Shown: positions 1 to 8,457, counted from the stretch's first letter. The stretch: DNA of 64,000 bases from Paenibacillus sp. RUD330 (GCF_002243345.2 NZ_CP022655.2:1986501-2050500); one strand, 5' to 3'. Translations and numbers: made by a program. The notes: generated from the sequence alone by a model not told the origin.

Positions 1-189
1 AAGAGGACCTAGAGGAGCGAAGCAGGCCAGCCGGGTTATCAGAAGCCAGCTGTGGACACTCGGGTGCAGGCCGCCGCCAAAACGATGGAATGGCATTTGC
101 AGTGGGGCAGTTCGGATCGTTCCGCAAGGGGCCGCATCTTTCGAAGTCCTGAAGTCCTGGGACTCCCGTTATCCACCGCTTTTCACGGT
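1..189. other. Unassigned left edge
   Basis: No start-to-stop gene can be supported here. Two forward frames stay open from the left edge (one to about position 152, one past 230), so the end of an upstream gene could lie here, but neither has recognisable protein features. I looked for a T-box or other leader RNA because a terminator follows, and found no T-box core sequence. Confidence 0.3.
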
Positions 190-191
190 TG

Positions 192-223
192 AAAAAACCG
201 CCGCCCGCCGCGGCGGTTTTTTT
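192..223 (+). terminator. Intrinsic terminator of the upstream unit
   Basis: A perfect 13-bp inverted repeat (192-204 with 210-222) has a GC-rich CCGCCGC core and a five-base loop, and ends in a run of seven T. The A-run on the 5' side means it could also act on the other strand. It separates whatever lies at the left edge from the secreted-protein gene at 352. Confidence 0.85.
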
Positions 224-351
224 GCATTCCTTTGAATCGACCCGTCCGGCACAAGCGGCAGAAGACATGCCGGAATCAGCCATGCATAGCGGCCTTCGCG
301 GAGGGCAACCTATTTGCGTTCGCCATTATAGATCAAATGGAGGTCAAACCA

Positions 352-849
352 ATGAAAAAGCTCGCTCTTACGCTTGTTGCCGCAGCAGGAATCGCCTCAT
401 CGCTCGCAAGTCCCGCATTCGCCAACAACAACGATATGATGCGGAATATGGAGCGTGGAATCAATGCCGACTTTAACGGCACAAGCTTGATGGACGGCAA
501 GGGCGCCGGCCGCATGGGGATGAACGACATGGGCATGAAACGCGCAGGCACGAACGGAGTCGGACTGAATGTCACTCCCAGCTATCCAAGCACGTACGGA
601 ACAGGCTTGAACCGCACCGGCACCGGCACAGGCTACGGAATGAACGGCGTCTCCTCGTATGGAACCGGACTGGACGGCACCCGCATGAACGACTACCGGA
701 CCAACAGCTACAACACGAACGGCCTTGCCGCCAAAAATTACACGGCCAAAGCCGCCAACGGCAAGAGCGGCTCCAACTGGGGCTGGCTCGGCTTGCTCGG
801 CCTGTTCGGCCTTGCAGGCATGAGGAACCGCAATCCGGAGCGCCATTAA
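352..849 (+). CDS. Secreted Gly/Asn-rich protein with WGxxGxxG-type C-terminal segment
   Basis: The protein has 165 aa. The ATG at 352 is chosen because GGAGG lies 8-9 bases upstream; the frame stays open further upstream but has no ribosome site there. Residues 1-25 form a signal peptide (KK, hydrophobic run, then SPAFA before the likely cleavage). The middle is low-complexity and rich in Gly, Asn, Thr, Met and Tyr, with a recurring YGTGL unit. The C-terminus has WGWLGLLGLFGLAG, a short hydrophobic segment, followed by basic residues. This tail fits the WGxxGxxG family of Bacillota, whose role is not known. The tail could anchor the protein in the membrane, as in other C-terminal sorting signals; that is inference. 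It is a single-gene unit between two terminators. Confidence 0.75.
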   Translation: MKKLALTLVAAAGIASSLASPAFANNNDMMRNMERGINADFNGTSLMDGKGAGRMGMNDMGMKRAGTNGVGLNVTPSYPSTYGTGLNRTGTGTGYGMNGVSSYGTGLDGTRMNDYRTNSYNTNGLAAKNYTAKAANGKSGSNWGWLGLLGLFGLAGMRNRNPERH

Positions 850-861
850 CCAACTGACAAG

Positions 862-888
862 GGCCGCAGCTGACGCTGCGGCCTTTTT
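862..888 (+). terminator. Intrinsic terminator after the WGxxGxxG gene
   Basis: A 9-bp perfect stem (GGCCGCAGC, 862-870, with 875-883) and a four-base loop are followed by TTTTT. It lies 13 bases past the stop codon at 849. Confidence 0.9.
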
Positions 889-973
889 GGCTTCATTTCT
901 CCGGAAACAGAAGATCGGAGCAATTCGGCTGCCTGCAAGAATGAAGGGCAGTGCAGAGCGAGGAATGCTTCCG

Positions 974-1912
974 TTATTCCCCCGGCTCCGCTTTTCTTGT
1001 AAAGGATAGAACGATGTCCTGGGCGTGGTCTCCGAAATCCGAGCCGAACAGGTTCAGTCCGCGCGCGTTGGCGGCATTCTCGGCGATCTCGAAGCGGATT
1101 CGGACGGGCTCGCTGTAGGAAAGCCCGAGCGCATCGATGGAAAGGTCTCCGCAAGAAGCGCCATTGATCAGGCTTCCCGTCCGGGTTACTTTCCATTCCG
1201 TCAGCAGGCCATACTCGGTATTGCCCCGCCATTTCTCCGGCGTGAACCGGCCTTTGCGGCCGCCGAAATCGCCCGGGCTCGTCCAGGTTCCGACAAGCAG
1301 ATCGTTCATATAGAGCGAGATGTCGGACGGCCACTCTTCGCGGAAGCCCGGCGCCTCCGAGCACAGCTCCGCCGTCAGGCTGATCGCCTCGAGCTCGGTG
1401 CCGGGCGGCATCAGATTGGCGAAGCGATATTCGAGGCTCCCGCTGCCTGAGAACCATACTACGGAGGCGTGAATGCGGTCCGGCATGTAGAACACCCGCG
1501 GATCGTCCGGCGATCCGATGCCGGAGCCGTCGCGCGAAGCCATGCCGCAGGGCGGCTGGACGGAGCAGGCGGAGAACATGCCGATCGGCATGCGGATTTG
1601 TTCCGTGCGGTGCAGGGCGTCGCCGGCTCTGGCCGGCATTTCCAGCAGGATGGAGCGGTAATTGACGGAGCAGATCTTCTCCCGGGCGGAGCCTTGGCGG
1701 CAGGCGATCAGCTCGGCCTGCTCCAGCGTCTGGACGTTGATGGATATGGTCGGCTGGGCCGCGCCGAGCACCTCCGCCAGCTGGCTGACGCTCATCGGCT
1801 TCTCTCCGAGCGCCTCCAGAATCCGCAGCCGGACGTCGCTGGAGAGAGCCTTTGCCACGTCGATCATCCGGGAAGCCGGGTAGCGGATCAGTTCCTGTTT
1901 CGTTTCGCTCAT
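974..1912 (-). CDS. ArsR-type HTH regulator with a long C-terminal domain
   Basis: The protein has 312 aa. Residues about 10-85 form a winged helix of the ArsR type (SSDVRLRILEAL, then SVSQLAEVLGAAQPTIS as the recognition region). Typical ArsR proteins have about 100 aa, so some 220 extra residues follow. They are rich in Trp, Ser and Gly, with predicted beta character (SVVWFSGSGSLEYRF, DISLYMNDLLVGTW), and look like a carbohydrate-binding-like beta sandwich; I do not recognise a named family. The gene is divergent from the GH2-GH43 operon at 2050, and the shared 137-bp region holds a dyad and a TATAAT box. A sugar-responsive regulator of that operon is the natural inference. Confidence 0.75.
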   Translation of the reverse strand: MSETKQELIRYPASRMIDVAKALSSDVRLRILEALGEKPMSVSQLAEVLGAAQPTISINVQTLEQAELIACRQGSAREKICSVNYRSILLEMPARAGDALHRTEQIRMPIGMFSACSVQPPCGMASRDGSGIGSPDDPRVFYMPDRIHASVVWFSGSGSLEYRFANLMPPGTELEAISLTAELCSEAPGFREEWPSDISLYMNDLLVGTWTSPGDFGGRKGRFTPEKWRGNTEYGLLTEWKVTRTGSLINGASCGDLSIDALGLSYSEPVRIRFEIAENAANARGLNLFGSDFGDHAQDIVLSFTRKAEPGE

Positions 1913-1964
1913 GTCAACGCTTCCTTTACATAAATGAATAGCTTCAGTCTACAAGGAATTCGAA

Positions 1965-1984
1965 ACATTGTAAAATTATAATGT
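1965..1984. promoter_or_regulatory. Dyad with embedded TATAAT in the ArsR/GH2 intergenic region
   Basis: ACATT (1965-1969) and AATGT (1980-1984) form an inverted repeat around an AT-rich core. A perfect TATAAT lies at 1977-1982, and an equivalent -10 can be read on the other strand. This is a good candidate operator for the divergent ArsR-type regulator. No convincing -35 is visible for either direction. Confidence 0.45.
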
Positions 1985-2012
1985 ACATTGCCTAATTCAT
2001 ATATAGCTGATA

Positions 2013-2033
2013 GAATGGGTTCAATTCCCATTC
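2013..2033 (+). promoter_or_regulatory. Inverted repeat just upstream of the GH2 ribosome binding site
   Basis: GAATGGG (2013-2019) and CCCATTC (2027-2033) form a perfect 7-bp inverted repeat with a 7-base loop. It ends three bases before the AAGGTG ribosome site of the gene at 2050. It could be a second operator or an RNA hairpin in the 5' untranslated region. Confidence 0.45.
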
Positions 2034-2049
2034 GAAAGGTGTGTGCCGA

Positions 2050-4803
2050 ATGCTTGAATCCATAACCGCCCATGCAGGCCTCCTGATTCCCCGTCCTGAA
2101 TACCCCCGACCGGATTGGGAACGGGGCGATTGGCTCAATCTCAACGGATCCTGGTCTTTCCGGCTGGATCAGGAAGGAATAGGCGCATCGGAAGGCTGGC
2201 AGTCCAAGGATGAGAGCCACTTCGGCTCGACCATTATGGTACCGTTTTCATGGGCGAGTCCCTTATCCGGAATCGGGGAGAACGTGAAGGGGACCGGATG
2301 GTATCGCCGCACAGCGAGCTGGGCTCCCTCGGAAGCCGGCTCTCTCGTGTTCCTCCGCTTCGGCGCGGCAGATTACGAATGCGATGTCTGGGTGAACGGG
2401 CTGCATGCCGGTTCCCATCAGGGCGGGTACGGCACGTTCGAGTTCGACGTCACCTCGGCCTGGAAGACGGAGGAGGAGAACGTAATCGTCGTGCGCGCGC
2501 AGGATGAGGATCACAGCCATCAGGCCCGGGGCAAGCAAGGCTACGGGGAAATCCGCGGCATCTGGCAGACGGTATGGCTGGAGGCCCGTCCCGAGGCCTA
2601 TATCCGGCATGCGAAATTCAGCACCTTCATCGATGGAACCGTGGAGCTCAGCGCGGTCATCAGCGCCGCGCAGGATGGGGAAGCGCGGCTTGCGCTCGAT
2701 TTCCCGGAAGGCGGCGTCACGGCTCAATCCGTGCATCGGCTGAAGAAGGGCGACAATGAAGTCTCCGTGTCCTTCCAGGTGGAGGAGCCGCAGCTGTGGA
2801 GTCCGGAAACGCCTCATCTGTACGAAGGAGCCGTCACCTTGACTACCCTCTCCGGAGAGGACAGGGTGTCCACGTACTTCGGCATCCGCGAGATCGGCAC
2901 AGCCCGGTTCGGGGAGCGCGGCTACCGCTGGCTGACGCTGAACGGCAAGCCGGTCTATTTGAACGGAACGCTGGACCAGGCTTATCACCGGACCGGTTAT
3001 TTCACCTATCCGTGCGACCGGGACATGCAGGACGAGATCTATATGATGAAGCGGCTCGGCCTCAACTTCGTCCGCATCCACATCAAGCCGGAGGAGCCCC
3101 GCAAGCTGTATTGGGCCGACAAGCTGGGCATTCTCGTCATGGAGGACATGCCCTGCTTCTGGGGCGATCCGGACGAGTCGGCACGGGCGTCGTATGAGCG
3201 CGAAGCGCTGGAGACGATACAGAGGGATATCAATCATCCGTCCATCTTCTCGTGGGTCATGTTCAATGAGACCTGGGGGCTGAAAACGGACAGCAGGACG
3301 GTATCCGTGACGGGAGACGCGGCGCATCGGCAGCTGTACCTTCCCGAGACGCAGGAATGGGTCAGGGAGCGCTACCGGTGGGCCAAAAGCATCGATCCGA
3401 CGCGCATCGTGGAGGACAATTCTCCGTGCAACTGGGACCATGTGGAGTCGGATCTCAACTCCTGGCACTTCTACATCAACGGCTACCGGCAGCTGCGCGA
3501 CCACCTGGAGCATGTCGCCGCGGGAACCTTCCCGGGGTCGGAGCTGAACTACATCGGCGGCAACAAGCAGTCGGACGCGCCGCTGATGAACAGCGAATGC
3601 GGCAACGTCTGGGGCATCGAGGGAGGGGCCGGCGACAGCGACCTGGCTTGGCATTACCGGTACATGCTCAATGAGTTCCGGCGCCACGACAAGCTGTGCG
3701 GCTTCGTGTTCACGGAATTCCGGGACGTCACCAACGAATTCAACGGCTACTACCGGCTGGACGGCTCGGCCAAAGACTTCGGTTATGACGGCATCGTACC
3801 GGGCATGACGCTGCGCGACCTGCATGCGGCGGATTTCATCGTCGTGGATGCGGCTCCATGCGCGACGGTGGATGCCGGAGCGGAAGCGACGGTGCCGCTG
3901 CTCCGCTCCAGCTTCTCCGACCGCTATCATGGCGAGAGGCTGACGCTGGAATGGGAGCTCGCCTATGACGAGCTCGGGGTGCGCCGGGTCGAGAGCAGCG
4001 GAGCCGTCCCGTTGGATTGGGACGGCTACGGAGCCTCCGAGCTGCCGCCGCTCGTGCTGACGATGCCGCAGCGCGACGCGCTGGCGATCCTTGGCCTGCG
4101 TCTCGTGGACGGCCAAGGGACGGTCGTGACGCGGAACTTCACTTCGTTCGACGTCCGGAGCGGGCGTCAGGGAGGACGATACGGAACGGACGGCAGCACG
4201 CTCGGCATTCCGGTCGGCTCGTTCTCGGAGCACAGCTTTGCTTCCCAATGGGAGGCCATCGGCGGCCACAAGCAGAACGGCGGCAAGGAAGGCTCGTTCT
4301 TCTTCGACGCGGTGCTGCCGGATGCCGGGGAGCAGGCCTTGATCACGGACGTGGACATCTGGTTCGAAGCCAGCTCCAAGCGGCTGCTCGCCCGCAACTG
4401 CGAAGGCGGCAAAGAGCAGCGGACCGACATCAATTATATGCACGGGGATTCCGCGGACGCCGAATGGAACAAGAACAGCTACCCCATGACGGGAGAACAG
4501 AGGCATGAATCCCGGGTTGAGGTGCTGATCGACGGCGAACCAGCCGCCAGCTTCGCGCTGCCGGACAATCCCGCCGACGCGCGCGGCATTCTCTCCTGGC
4601 ATTATCAGCCCGTTGACAACAAGCTGGACGAAGCCGGTTCCTACGGCTATCTGTGCCGGGCGTCACTGCCGCCGCGGCTGGTTGCCAAGCTGGATTCAGC
4701 CCGCCGCTTCAAGCTGGAGCTGAGGGCCTCGGAGGGCGGGCTCGCCCTGTACGGACGCAACGCCGGCCGGTATCCGATCGACTTGGTTGTCCGCTGCCGT
4801 TAA
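2050..4803 (+). CDS. Glycoside hydrolase family 2 (beta-galactosidase/glucuronidase-like)
   Basis: The protein has 917 aa. The ATG at 2050 is preferred over the in-frame GTG at 2041 because AAGGTG at 2036-2041 is correctly spaced for it. The N-terminal sugar-binding beta-sandwich (LNLNGSWSF, GTGWYRR, VWVNGLHAGSHQGGY) is followed by an immunoglobulin-like domain and a TIM barrel. The acid/base is Glu407 in FNETW and the nucleophile is Glu516 in NSECG. About 350 further residues follow the barrel as extra beta domains. There is no signal peptide, so it acts in the cytosol on imported oligosaccharides. It is cotranscribed with the GH43 gene and probably controlled by the divergent ArsR-type protein. 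The substrate cannot be fixed from sequence. Confidence 0.85.
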   Translation: MLESITAHAGLLIPRPEYPRPDWERGDWLNLNGSWSFRLDQEGIGASEGWQSKDESHFGSTIMVPFSWASPLSGIGENVKGTGWYRRTASWAPSEAGSLVFLRFGAADYECDVWVNGLHAGSHQGGYGTFEFDVTSAWKTEEENVIVVRAQDEDHSHQARGKQGYGEIRGIWQTVWLEARPEAYIRHAKFSTFIDGTVELSAVISAAQDGEARLALDFPEGGVTAQSVHRLKKGDNEVSVSFQVEEPQLWSPETPHLYEGAVTLTTLSGEDRVSTYFGIREIGTARFGERGYRWLTLNGKPVYLNGTLDQAYHRTGYFTYPCDRDMQDEIYMMKRLGLNFVRIHIKPEEPRKLYWADKLGILVMEDMPCFWGDPDESARASYEREALETIQRDINHPSIFSWVMFNETWGLKTDSRTVSVTGDAAHRQLYLPETQEWVRERYRWAKSIDPTRIVEDNSPCNWDHVESDLNSWHFYINGYRQLRDHLEHVAAGTFPGSELNYIGGNKQSDAPLMNSECGNVWGIEGGAGDSDLAWHYRYMLNEFRRHDKLCGFVFTEFRDVTNEFNGYYRLDGSAKDFGYDGIVPGMTLRDLHAADFIVVDAAPCATVDAGAEATVPLLRSSFSDRYHGERLTLEWELAYDELGVRRVESSGAVPLDWDGYGASELPPLVLTMPQRDALAILGLRLVDGQGTVVTRNFTSFDVRSGRQGGRYGTDGSTLGIPVGSFSEHSFASQWEAIGGHKQNGGKEGSFFFDAVLPDAGEQALITDVDIWFEASSKRLLARNCEGGKEQRTDINYMHGDSADAEWNKNSYPMTGEQRHESRVEVLIDGEPAASFALPDNPADARGILSWHYQPVDNKLDEAGSYGYLCRASLPPRLVAKLDSARRFKLELRASEGGLALYGRNAGRYPIDLVVRCR

Positions 4804-4829
4804 AGCTCGGAGCCTATGAGGCGCAAAAA

Positions 4830-4854
4830 GCATCCCTCCAATAAAGAGGGATGC
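4830..4854 (+). other. Intercistronic hairpin between GH2 and GH43
   Basis: GCATCCCTC (4830-4838) pairs perfectly with GAGGGATGC (4846-4854). No T-run follows, so it is more likely an mRNA processing or stability element than a full terminator. Confidence 0.5.
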
Positions 4855-4877
4855 CTCCATTGAAGGAGGAGACATGC

Positions 4878-5768
4878 ATGAGAGGAATCGTGAACCCCGT
4901 GATACCGGGTTATTATGCCGATCCGGAAGCCCGGATCTATGAAGGGAAGTTTTGGATCTACGCGACCCGTTCCTTCACGGCCTACACCGACCAGATGAAT
5001 CTGGACGCATTCAGCTCCGATGATCTGATCCACTGGCACAAGCATGAGGGCATTGTCGAGATGGAAGGCTTCCCGCATATATGGAGGGCGGTCTGGGCTC
5101 CTACGATCATCGAGCGCGGCGGAAAGTACTATTTGATCTTCGCCAGCAACGACATCCAGTCGGACGAGGAGACCGGAGGCTTGGAGATAGCGGTCGCGGA
5201 CAGTCCGGCAGGCCCATTCCGAGCCTATCTCGGCCGGCCGCTCGTAGACCGCTTCGTTCATGGGGCGCAGCCGATCGACGCCCATCTGTTCAAGGACGAC
5301 GATGGAGCGGTCTATCTCTACTACGGCGGCTGGAAGCATTGCAACGCGGCCCGCATGAATGAGGAGATGACCGGCTTCGAGCCGCTTGAATGCGGGGAGG
5401 AGATCCACTCCATCACTCCGCCCGGGTATGTGGAGGGACCCTGCATGCTGAAGAAGGGCGGCCTCTATTATTTGATGTGGTCGATGGGCGGCTGGACCAA
5501 CGGCACTTACCGCGTCGCATACGGCACCAGCGGCAGTCCGCTGGGACCGTTCGAGAACAAGGGAACGATATTGGAGAGCCAGCCTCCGGTCGCCGAAGGT
5601 CCGGGCCATCACGGGTATCTGCATCTGGCGGAAGAGGACGAATGGCTGATCGTGTACCATCGGCGGATCATCGGCGACCGCGATCCCGGCAGCCGGATCC
5701 TCTGCATCGACCGGATGCAGGTGGAGGACGGCATCATCAGGCCGATTGTCATGACAGATGAATGGTAG
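4878..5768 (+). CDS. Glycoside hydrolase family 43 (arabinofuranosidase/xylosidase-like)
   Basis: The protein has 296 aa. The ATG at 4878 follows AAGGAGGA by 7 bases; the frame opens earlier at 4851, inside the intercistronic hairpin. It has the five-bladed beta-propeller pattern of GH43, with the three expected acids: the base Asp15 in YYADPE, the pKa-modulating Asp in QPIDAHLF, and the acid Glu in VEGPCM. There is no signal peptide, so it is intracellular. It sits 74 bases behind the GH2 gene in the same orientation and would trim arabinose- or xylose-containing side chains from the same oligosaccharides. The exact glycosidic specificity is not resolvable. Confidence 0.85.
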   Translation: MRGIVNPVIPGYYADPEARIYEGKFWIYATRSFTAYTDQMNLDAFSSDDLIHWHKHEGIVEMEGFPHIWRAVWAPTIIERGGKYYLIFASNDIQSDEETGGLEIAVADSPAGPFRAYLGRPLVDRFVHGAQPIDAHLFKDDDGAVYLYYGGWKHCNAARMNEEMTGFEPLECGEEIHSITPPGYVEGPCMLKKGGLYYLMWSMGGWTNGTYRVAYGTSGSPLGPFENKGTILESQPPVAEGPGHHGYLHLAEEDEWLIVYHRRIIGDRDPGSRILCIDRMQVEDGIIRPIVMTDEW

Positions 5769-5824
5769 GCAGGCCTGAGATCCGGATGGGAAGAAAAGGG
5801 AATGCAACCGTATAAGCGTCTTTC

Positions 5825-5854
5825 GGGAACACGGCTTGCTTTTCGATTGTTCCC
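5825..5854. terminator. Weak hairpin between convergent genes
   Basis: GGGAACA (5825-5831) and TGTTCCC (5848-5854) form a perfect 7-bp inverted repeat between the converging GH43 and flavodoxin genes. No clean T-run follows on either strand, so this is a tentative terminator. Confidence 0.3.
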
Positions 5855-5866
5855 TCTGCTGCCGCT

Positions 5867-6298
5867 TTATTTAAAAAGGTCGGAAAAAGCCTTGATCCGG
5901 TCCACGAAAAGGCCTTTGAGCTGGTCGGCGCCCTCCGCTGGCGCGGCATAGGATTTGTAGCCGCCGAAGGATTCGATCCCTACGGCCGCTTGCCTCAACT
6001 CCTCCGAGAAGTTCGCCTCGATGATTTCTTCCGTCTTTTTCGGCTTTTCATTGCAGATGAAATACCCGGCGCGCTTGCCCAGAAGCGCGTCCTTGTTTTT
6101 CTTGATGTAGTCCCGGATCGGCTTGTAGATTTTGCCGTCTCTTACTCCGGCGCCTACGATTACGGAATCGAAAGCGGCCAGATCGGGCATCCCGGTCTCG
6201 ATATTGCACAGGATGCTGCCGGGAAGCTCCTCCGCCAATACGTTGGCGCACTGCTTGACGGCTCCTGTTTTGGTCGCGTACAGAACGAGTGTTGCCAT
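5867..6298 (-). CDS. Flavodoxin-domain protein
   Basis: The protein has 143 aa. The ATG at 6298 is chosen because AAGGGGAG precedes it by 8 bases; the frame extends to 6346 without a ribosome site. The N-terminus LVLYATKTGAVKQCA matches the FMN phosphate-binding loop of flavodoxins, and SVIVGAGVRDGKIY is the next flavin-contacting strand. It resembles the small flavodoxin-domain group that includes HemG-type proteins, but that reaction cannot be assigned. It is probably a cytosolic one- or two-electron carrier or flavin reductase. It stands alone, convergent with the GH43 gene. Confidence 0.75.
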   Translation of the reverse strand: MATLVLYATKTGAVKQCANVLAEELPGSILCNIETGMPDLAAFDSVIVGAGVRDGKIYKPIRDYIKKNKDALLGKRAGYFICNEKPKKTEEIIEANFSEELRQAAVGIESFGGYKSYAAPAEGADQLKGLFVDRIKAFSDLFK

Positions 6299-6506
6299 GA
6301 CGTTCTCCCCTTTTTGTCGGTTGTTTTTCGGCTGAGACGGTTCCAACGGATTATTTCGACTTCGTTTCTCCAGCTGTGAATCGCTGGTCTTTATTTTACT
6401 TCATTCAAACAAAAATTTCATCTATCGAGAATCTTGATCATCAAACATCTTTGTGGAAGAGGTAGCAGAGAAAGGCAATGCATGGGGGATGGCTGCGATA
6501 AGGCAG
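6299..6506. other. Non-coding stretch upstream of the flavodoxin gene
   Basis: This is the left part of a 408-base gap. It should hold the flavodoxin promoter (AT-rich around 6390-6440). I see no gene, dyad or structured RNA that I can support. Short open frames here have no ribosome sites. Confidence 0.4.
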
Positions 6507-6548
6507 GCAAGGAGCAAGGAGCAAGGAGCAAGGAGCAAGAAGCAAGAA
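6507..6548. repeat. Six tandem copies of a 7-bp unit (GCAAGGA)
   Basis: There are four perfect GCAAGGA units, then two GCAAGAA variants. The tract has no T on the plus strand. It lies in a non-coding gap and is probably a slippage-generated simple repeat; no function is apparent. Confidence 0.9.
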
Positions 6549-6561
6549 GCTGAGGCTCCCG

Positions 6562-6602
6562 AAAAAGAACAAAAGCGCTTTGTCCGCGAGGGACAAAACG
6601 CT
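6562..6602 (-). terminator. Intrinsic terminator of the DUF2804 gene
   Basis: Read on the minus strand, a 12-bp stem (6574-6585 with 6591-6602, one G-U type mismatch) is followed by a T-rich tail (complement of the A-run at 6562-6573). It lies about 105 bases past the stop of the DUF2804 gene. Confidence 0.75.
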
Positions 6603-6706
6603 CCGAATGCAGGAGGGAATCGAATGCAGCCTGAGGCCGATCCGATCCCGGCGGGCGAATCAACTGAAATCCACCCGGCAGAAGGCTGGAATATCCTTCT
6701 TGACGG

Positions 6707-7726
6707 CTACCAGCGGTTGACCGCGTGCTCGGCGAACGCCATCAGATCCTTGACCTCGATCCTCTCGCCGTCATCGAGCACCGCGCAGCCGCTGAAGCGG
6801 CCGAAGATCTGATGGCAGCTCGTGTGGATCTTCAGCAGCTTGGTCTCCGTGCAGCGGTCGTAGACCGGAACGAAATCCATTTCGAACCGGCCGTCGTCGC
6901 TGGTGAACTTCTTCGGTGCCAGGTACCCGCCGCTTCCGGCAAGATCGAAGTCCACCCGGCCGAGCTTATGCGCCTTGCCGTCATAGAAAAGCATGTTCTC
7001 CGTTGCGGCGGCGGTATTCCCGAAGCCGAAGCCGATGTTGAAGCCGAACCTCTTCCCCGCGGCATGACCGCTGCCGCTGCCCCAGAACCACTCATGGCTG
7101 AACGGCCATACGCCGCGCCCCCAATCCAGCAAGCCGAAGGACGAATCAGGCTCGAAACGATACTCCTGCTCCCCGATCCGGGCAAAACCGGAAGCCGGCA
7201 TGCAGCTGATCTTGTGATTGTAGTAAAAGAAGGTCTCCCTTTCGTCGAAGGGCGTCGCCATCACGATTGAATTCCGGTCCCGCTGGGAGAGCGTGACGTC
7301 GATCTCCAGCGGCGGCTGTCGGCCTCCCTCCCATCTGCAGGTGAGCCTTCGCTCCGATTCTCCCGGCTGGAACGACAGGAACATTCCTTTCTTGCGATAG
7401 GCAAGATCGCCTGCATCCGCCGAGGGTGGCATGTTCAGCCGGCCGAACGGCAGCAGGAGCATGACGGAATAGTCGTAGCGCTTGCCCGTGGCATATTCGA
7501 ACAGCTTGACCGACACATCCCCCGCATAAGACACATGCCCGATCGTCATCTGCAGGCAGTAGTCGTCATTGGACACCTGGTAAAAATCCCATTCCTTGAT
7601 CCTCCAAGGCGGTGCCTTGATCCGGTTCCGGTTGAAATCCAGCACGGCTTCCGTCGAGTACCCCCGTTGAGCCAGCGTGCCGTTGTCCGTCAGCACGGGG
7701 CCAGGCGCAAGGATCCGATTTTGCAT
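6707..7726 (-). CDS. DUF2804 family protein
   Basis: The protein has 339 aa. The ATG at 7726 is chosen over the one at 7735, because GGAGGG abuts the latter but is about 10 bases from the former. The motifs ERETFFYYNHKIS, FGLLDWGRGVWPF and NIGFGFGN, together with the overall length, fit DUF2804, a lipocalin-like/AttH-like beta-barrel family of unknown activity. Conserved Trp-rich segments suggest binding of a hydrophobic or carbohydrate ligand; that is inference. There is no signal peptide or membrane segment. It lies 281 bases downstream of the Lrp regulator in the same direction, and has its own terminator. Confidence 0.75.
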   Translation of the reverse strand: MQNRILAPGPVLTDNGTLAQRGYSTEAVLDFNRNRIKAPPWRIKEWDFYQVSNDDYCLQMTIGHVSYAGDVSVKLFEYATGKRYDYSVMLLLPFGRLNMPPSADAGDLAYRKKGMFLSFQPGESERRLTCRWEGGRQPPLEIDVTLSQRDRNSIVMATPFDERETFFYYNHKISCMPASGFARIGEQEYRFEPDSSFGLLDWGRGVWPFSHEWFWGSGSGHAAGKRFGFNIGFGFGNTAAATENMLFYDGKAHKLGRVDFDLAGSGGYLAPKKFTSDDGRFEMDFVPVYDRCTETKLLKIHTSCHQIFGRFSGCAVLDDGERIEVKDLMAFAEHAVNRW

Positions 7727-8007
7727 GGTCGTCATCCCTCCGGCGCTCTGATTGCTTTCTTGTCTTTAAGGAAGTCTAGTTCTCCGTCCGCTCCATGCAA
7801 TCCTTTAACCGGCGCGACACTTTCCGGAGAAGGACAAGCCGGCCCGATCTGTGAGCCGTTCAAGAAATCTGCGGCAGCAGGACGCAGCCCAGATAGATTG
7901 GCGTTCCCCACACATCAGCGCGGACATACGGTTGATTCCCGTCCGCATTATTCCGGATGAATCCACGAATCCTACTTGCCGTGATCCGACCGCTTGTTCC
8001 TTCCCGG

Positions 8008-8457
8008 TCAGATCGCCCGGAAACCGTCCGCTTCTTCGGACAGCGGCTTGAATGCAAGCGGTGTAGAAAGCACCGTCATCGTCGTCGTGAAGCCGAATTC
8101 GCTGCAGCGGACCAGAAAAGCTTCCAAGGAAGCGATCGACCTCGTCTGGACCTTGAGTATGAAGTTGTATTGGCCGCTGAGCTGATGCATCTCCGCGACT
8201 TCCGGCGATTCGCCGCCGAACTTCGCCAGCTTGCCGCAGCTGCCGGTCTGGACGAGCACGAACGCCGTCACCGCTTTGCCGAGCTTCTCCGGCGAGACGA
8301 TGGCGCGGTAGGAGTCGATGATTCCCTTTTCCTCCAGCTTGCGCACCCGCTCGGACACCGCGGGCTGAGTCATGGAGATCGCCCGTCCGAGCTCGGACAG
8401 GGGCATGCGGGCGTTGCGCTGCAGATGCTGAAGAATCTGATGGTCGATCGCGTCCAT
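8008..8457 (-). CDS. Lrp/AsnC family transcriptional regulator
   Basis: The protein has 149 aa, the normal size for the family. The N-terminal AsnC-type HTH (DAIDHQILQHLQRNARMPLSE, then TQPAVSERVRKLEEKGII) is followed by an alpha-beta RAM domain for ligand binding and oligomerisation. The ATG at 8457 follows AAGGAGGTC by 9 bases. It is divergent from the Old Yellow Enzyme homologue at 8630, which makes that gene a likely target. The effector is unknown; an amino acid would be typical. Confidence 0.85.
   Translation of the reverse strand: MDAIDHQILQHLQRNARMPLSELGRAISMTQPAVSERVRKLEEKGIIDSYRAIVSPEKLGKAVTAFVLVQTGSCGKLAKFGGESPEVAEMHQLSGQYNFILKVQTRSIASLEAFLVRCSEFGFTTTMTVLSTPLAFKPLSEEADGFRAI

Noticed and set aside
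1-222. T-box or riboswitch leader before the terminator
   Set aside because: No T-box core, no conserved specifier-loop features, and no regulated gene follows the terminator closely. It reads better as the end of an upstream unit.
2263-4602. Very long open frame antisense to the GH2 gene (also antisense to the ABC-F, MFS, chemoreceptor and pyruvate kinase genes)
   Set aside because: High GC and codon bias of the real gene suppress stop codons on the opposite strand. The sense proteins have full family motifs, while the antisense products are Arg/His/Pro-rich without ribosome sites or recognisable features.
7860-8057. 65-codon minus-strand frame at the end of the Lrp gene
   Set aside because: It overlaps the end of the Lrp gene in another frame, has no ribosome site and no protein features.
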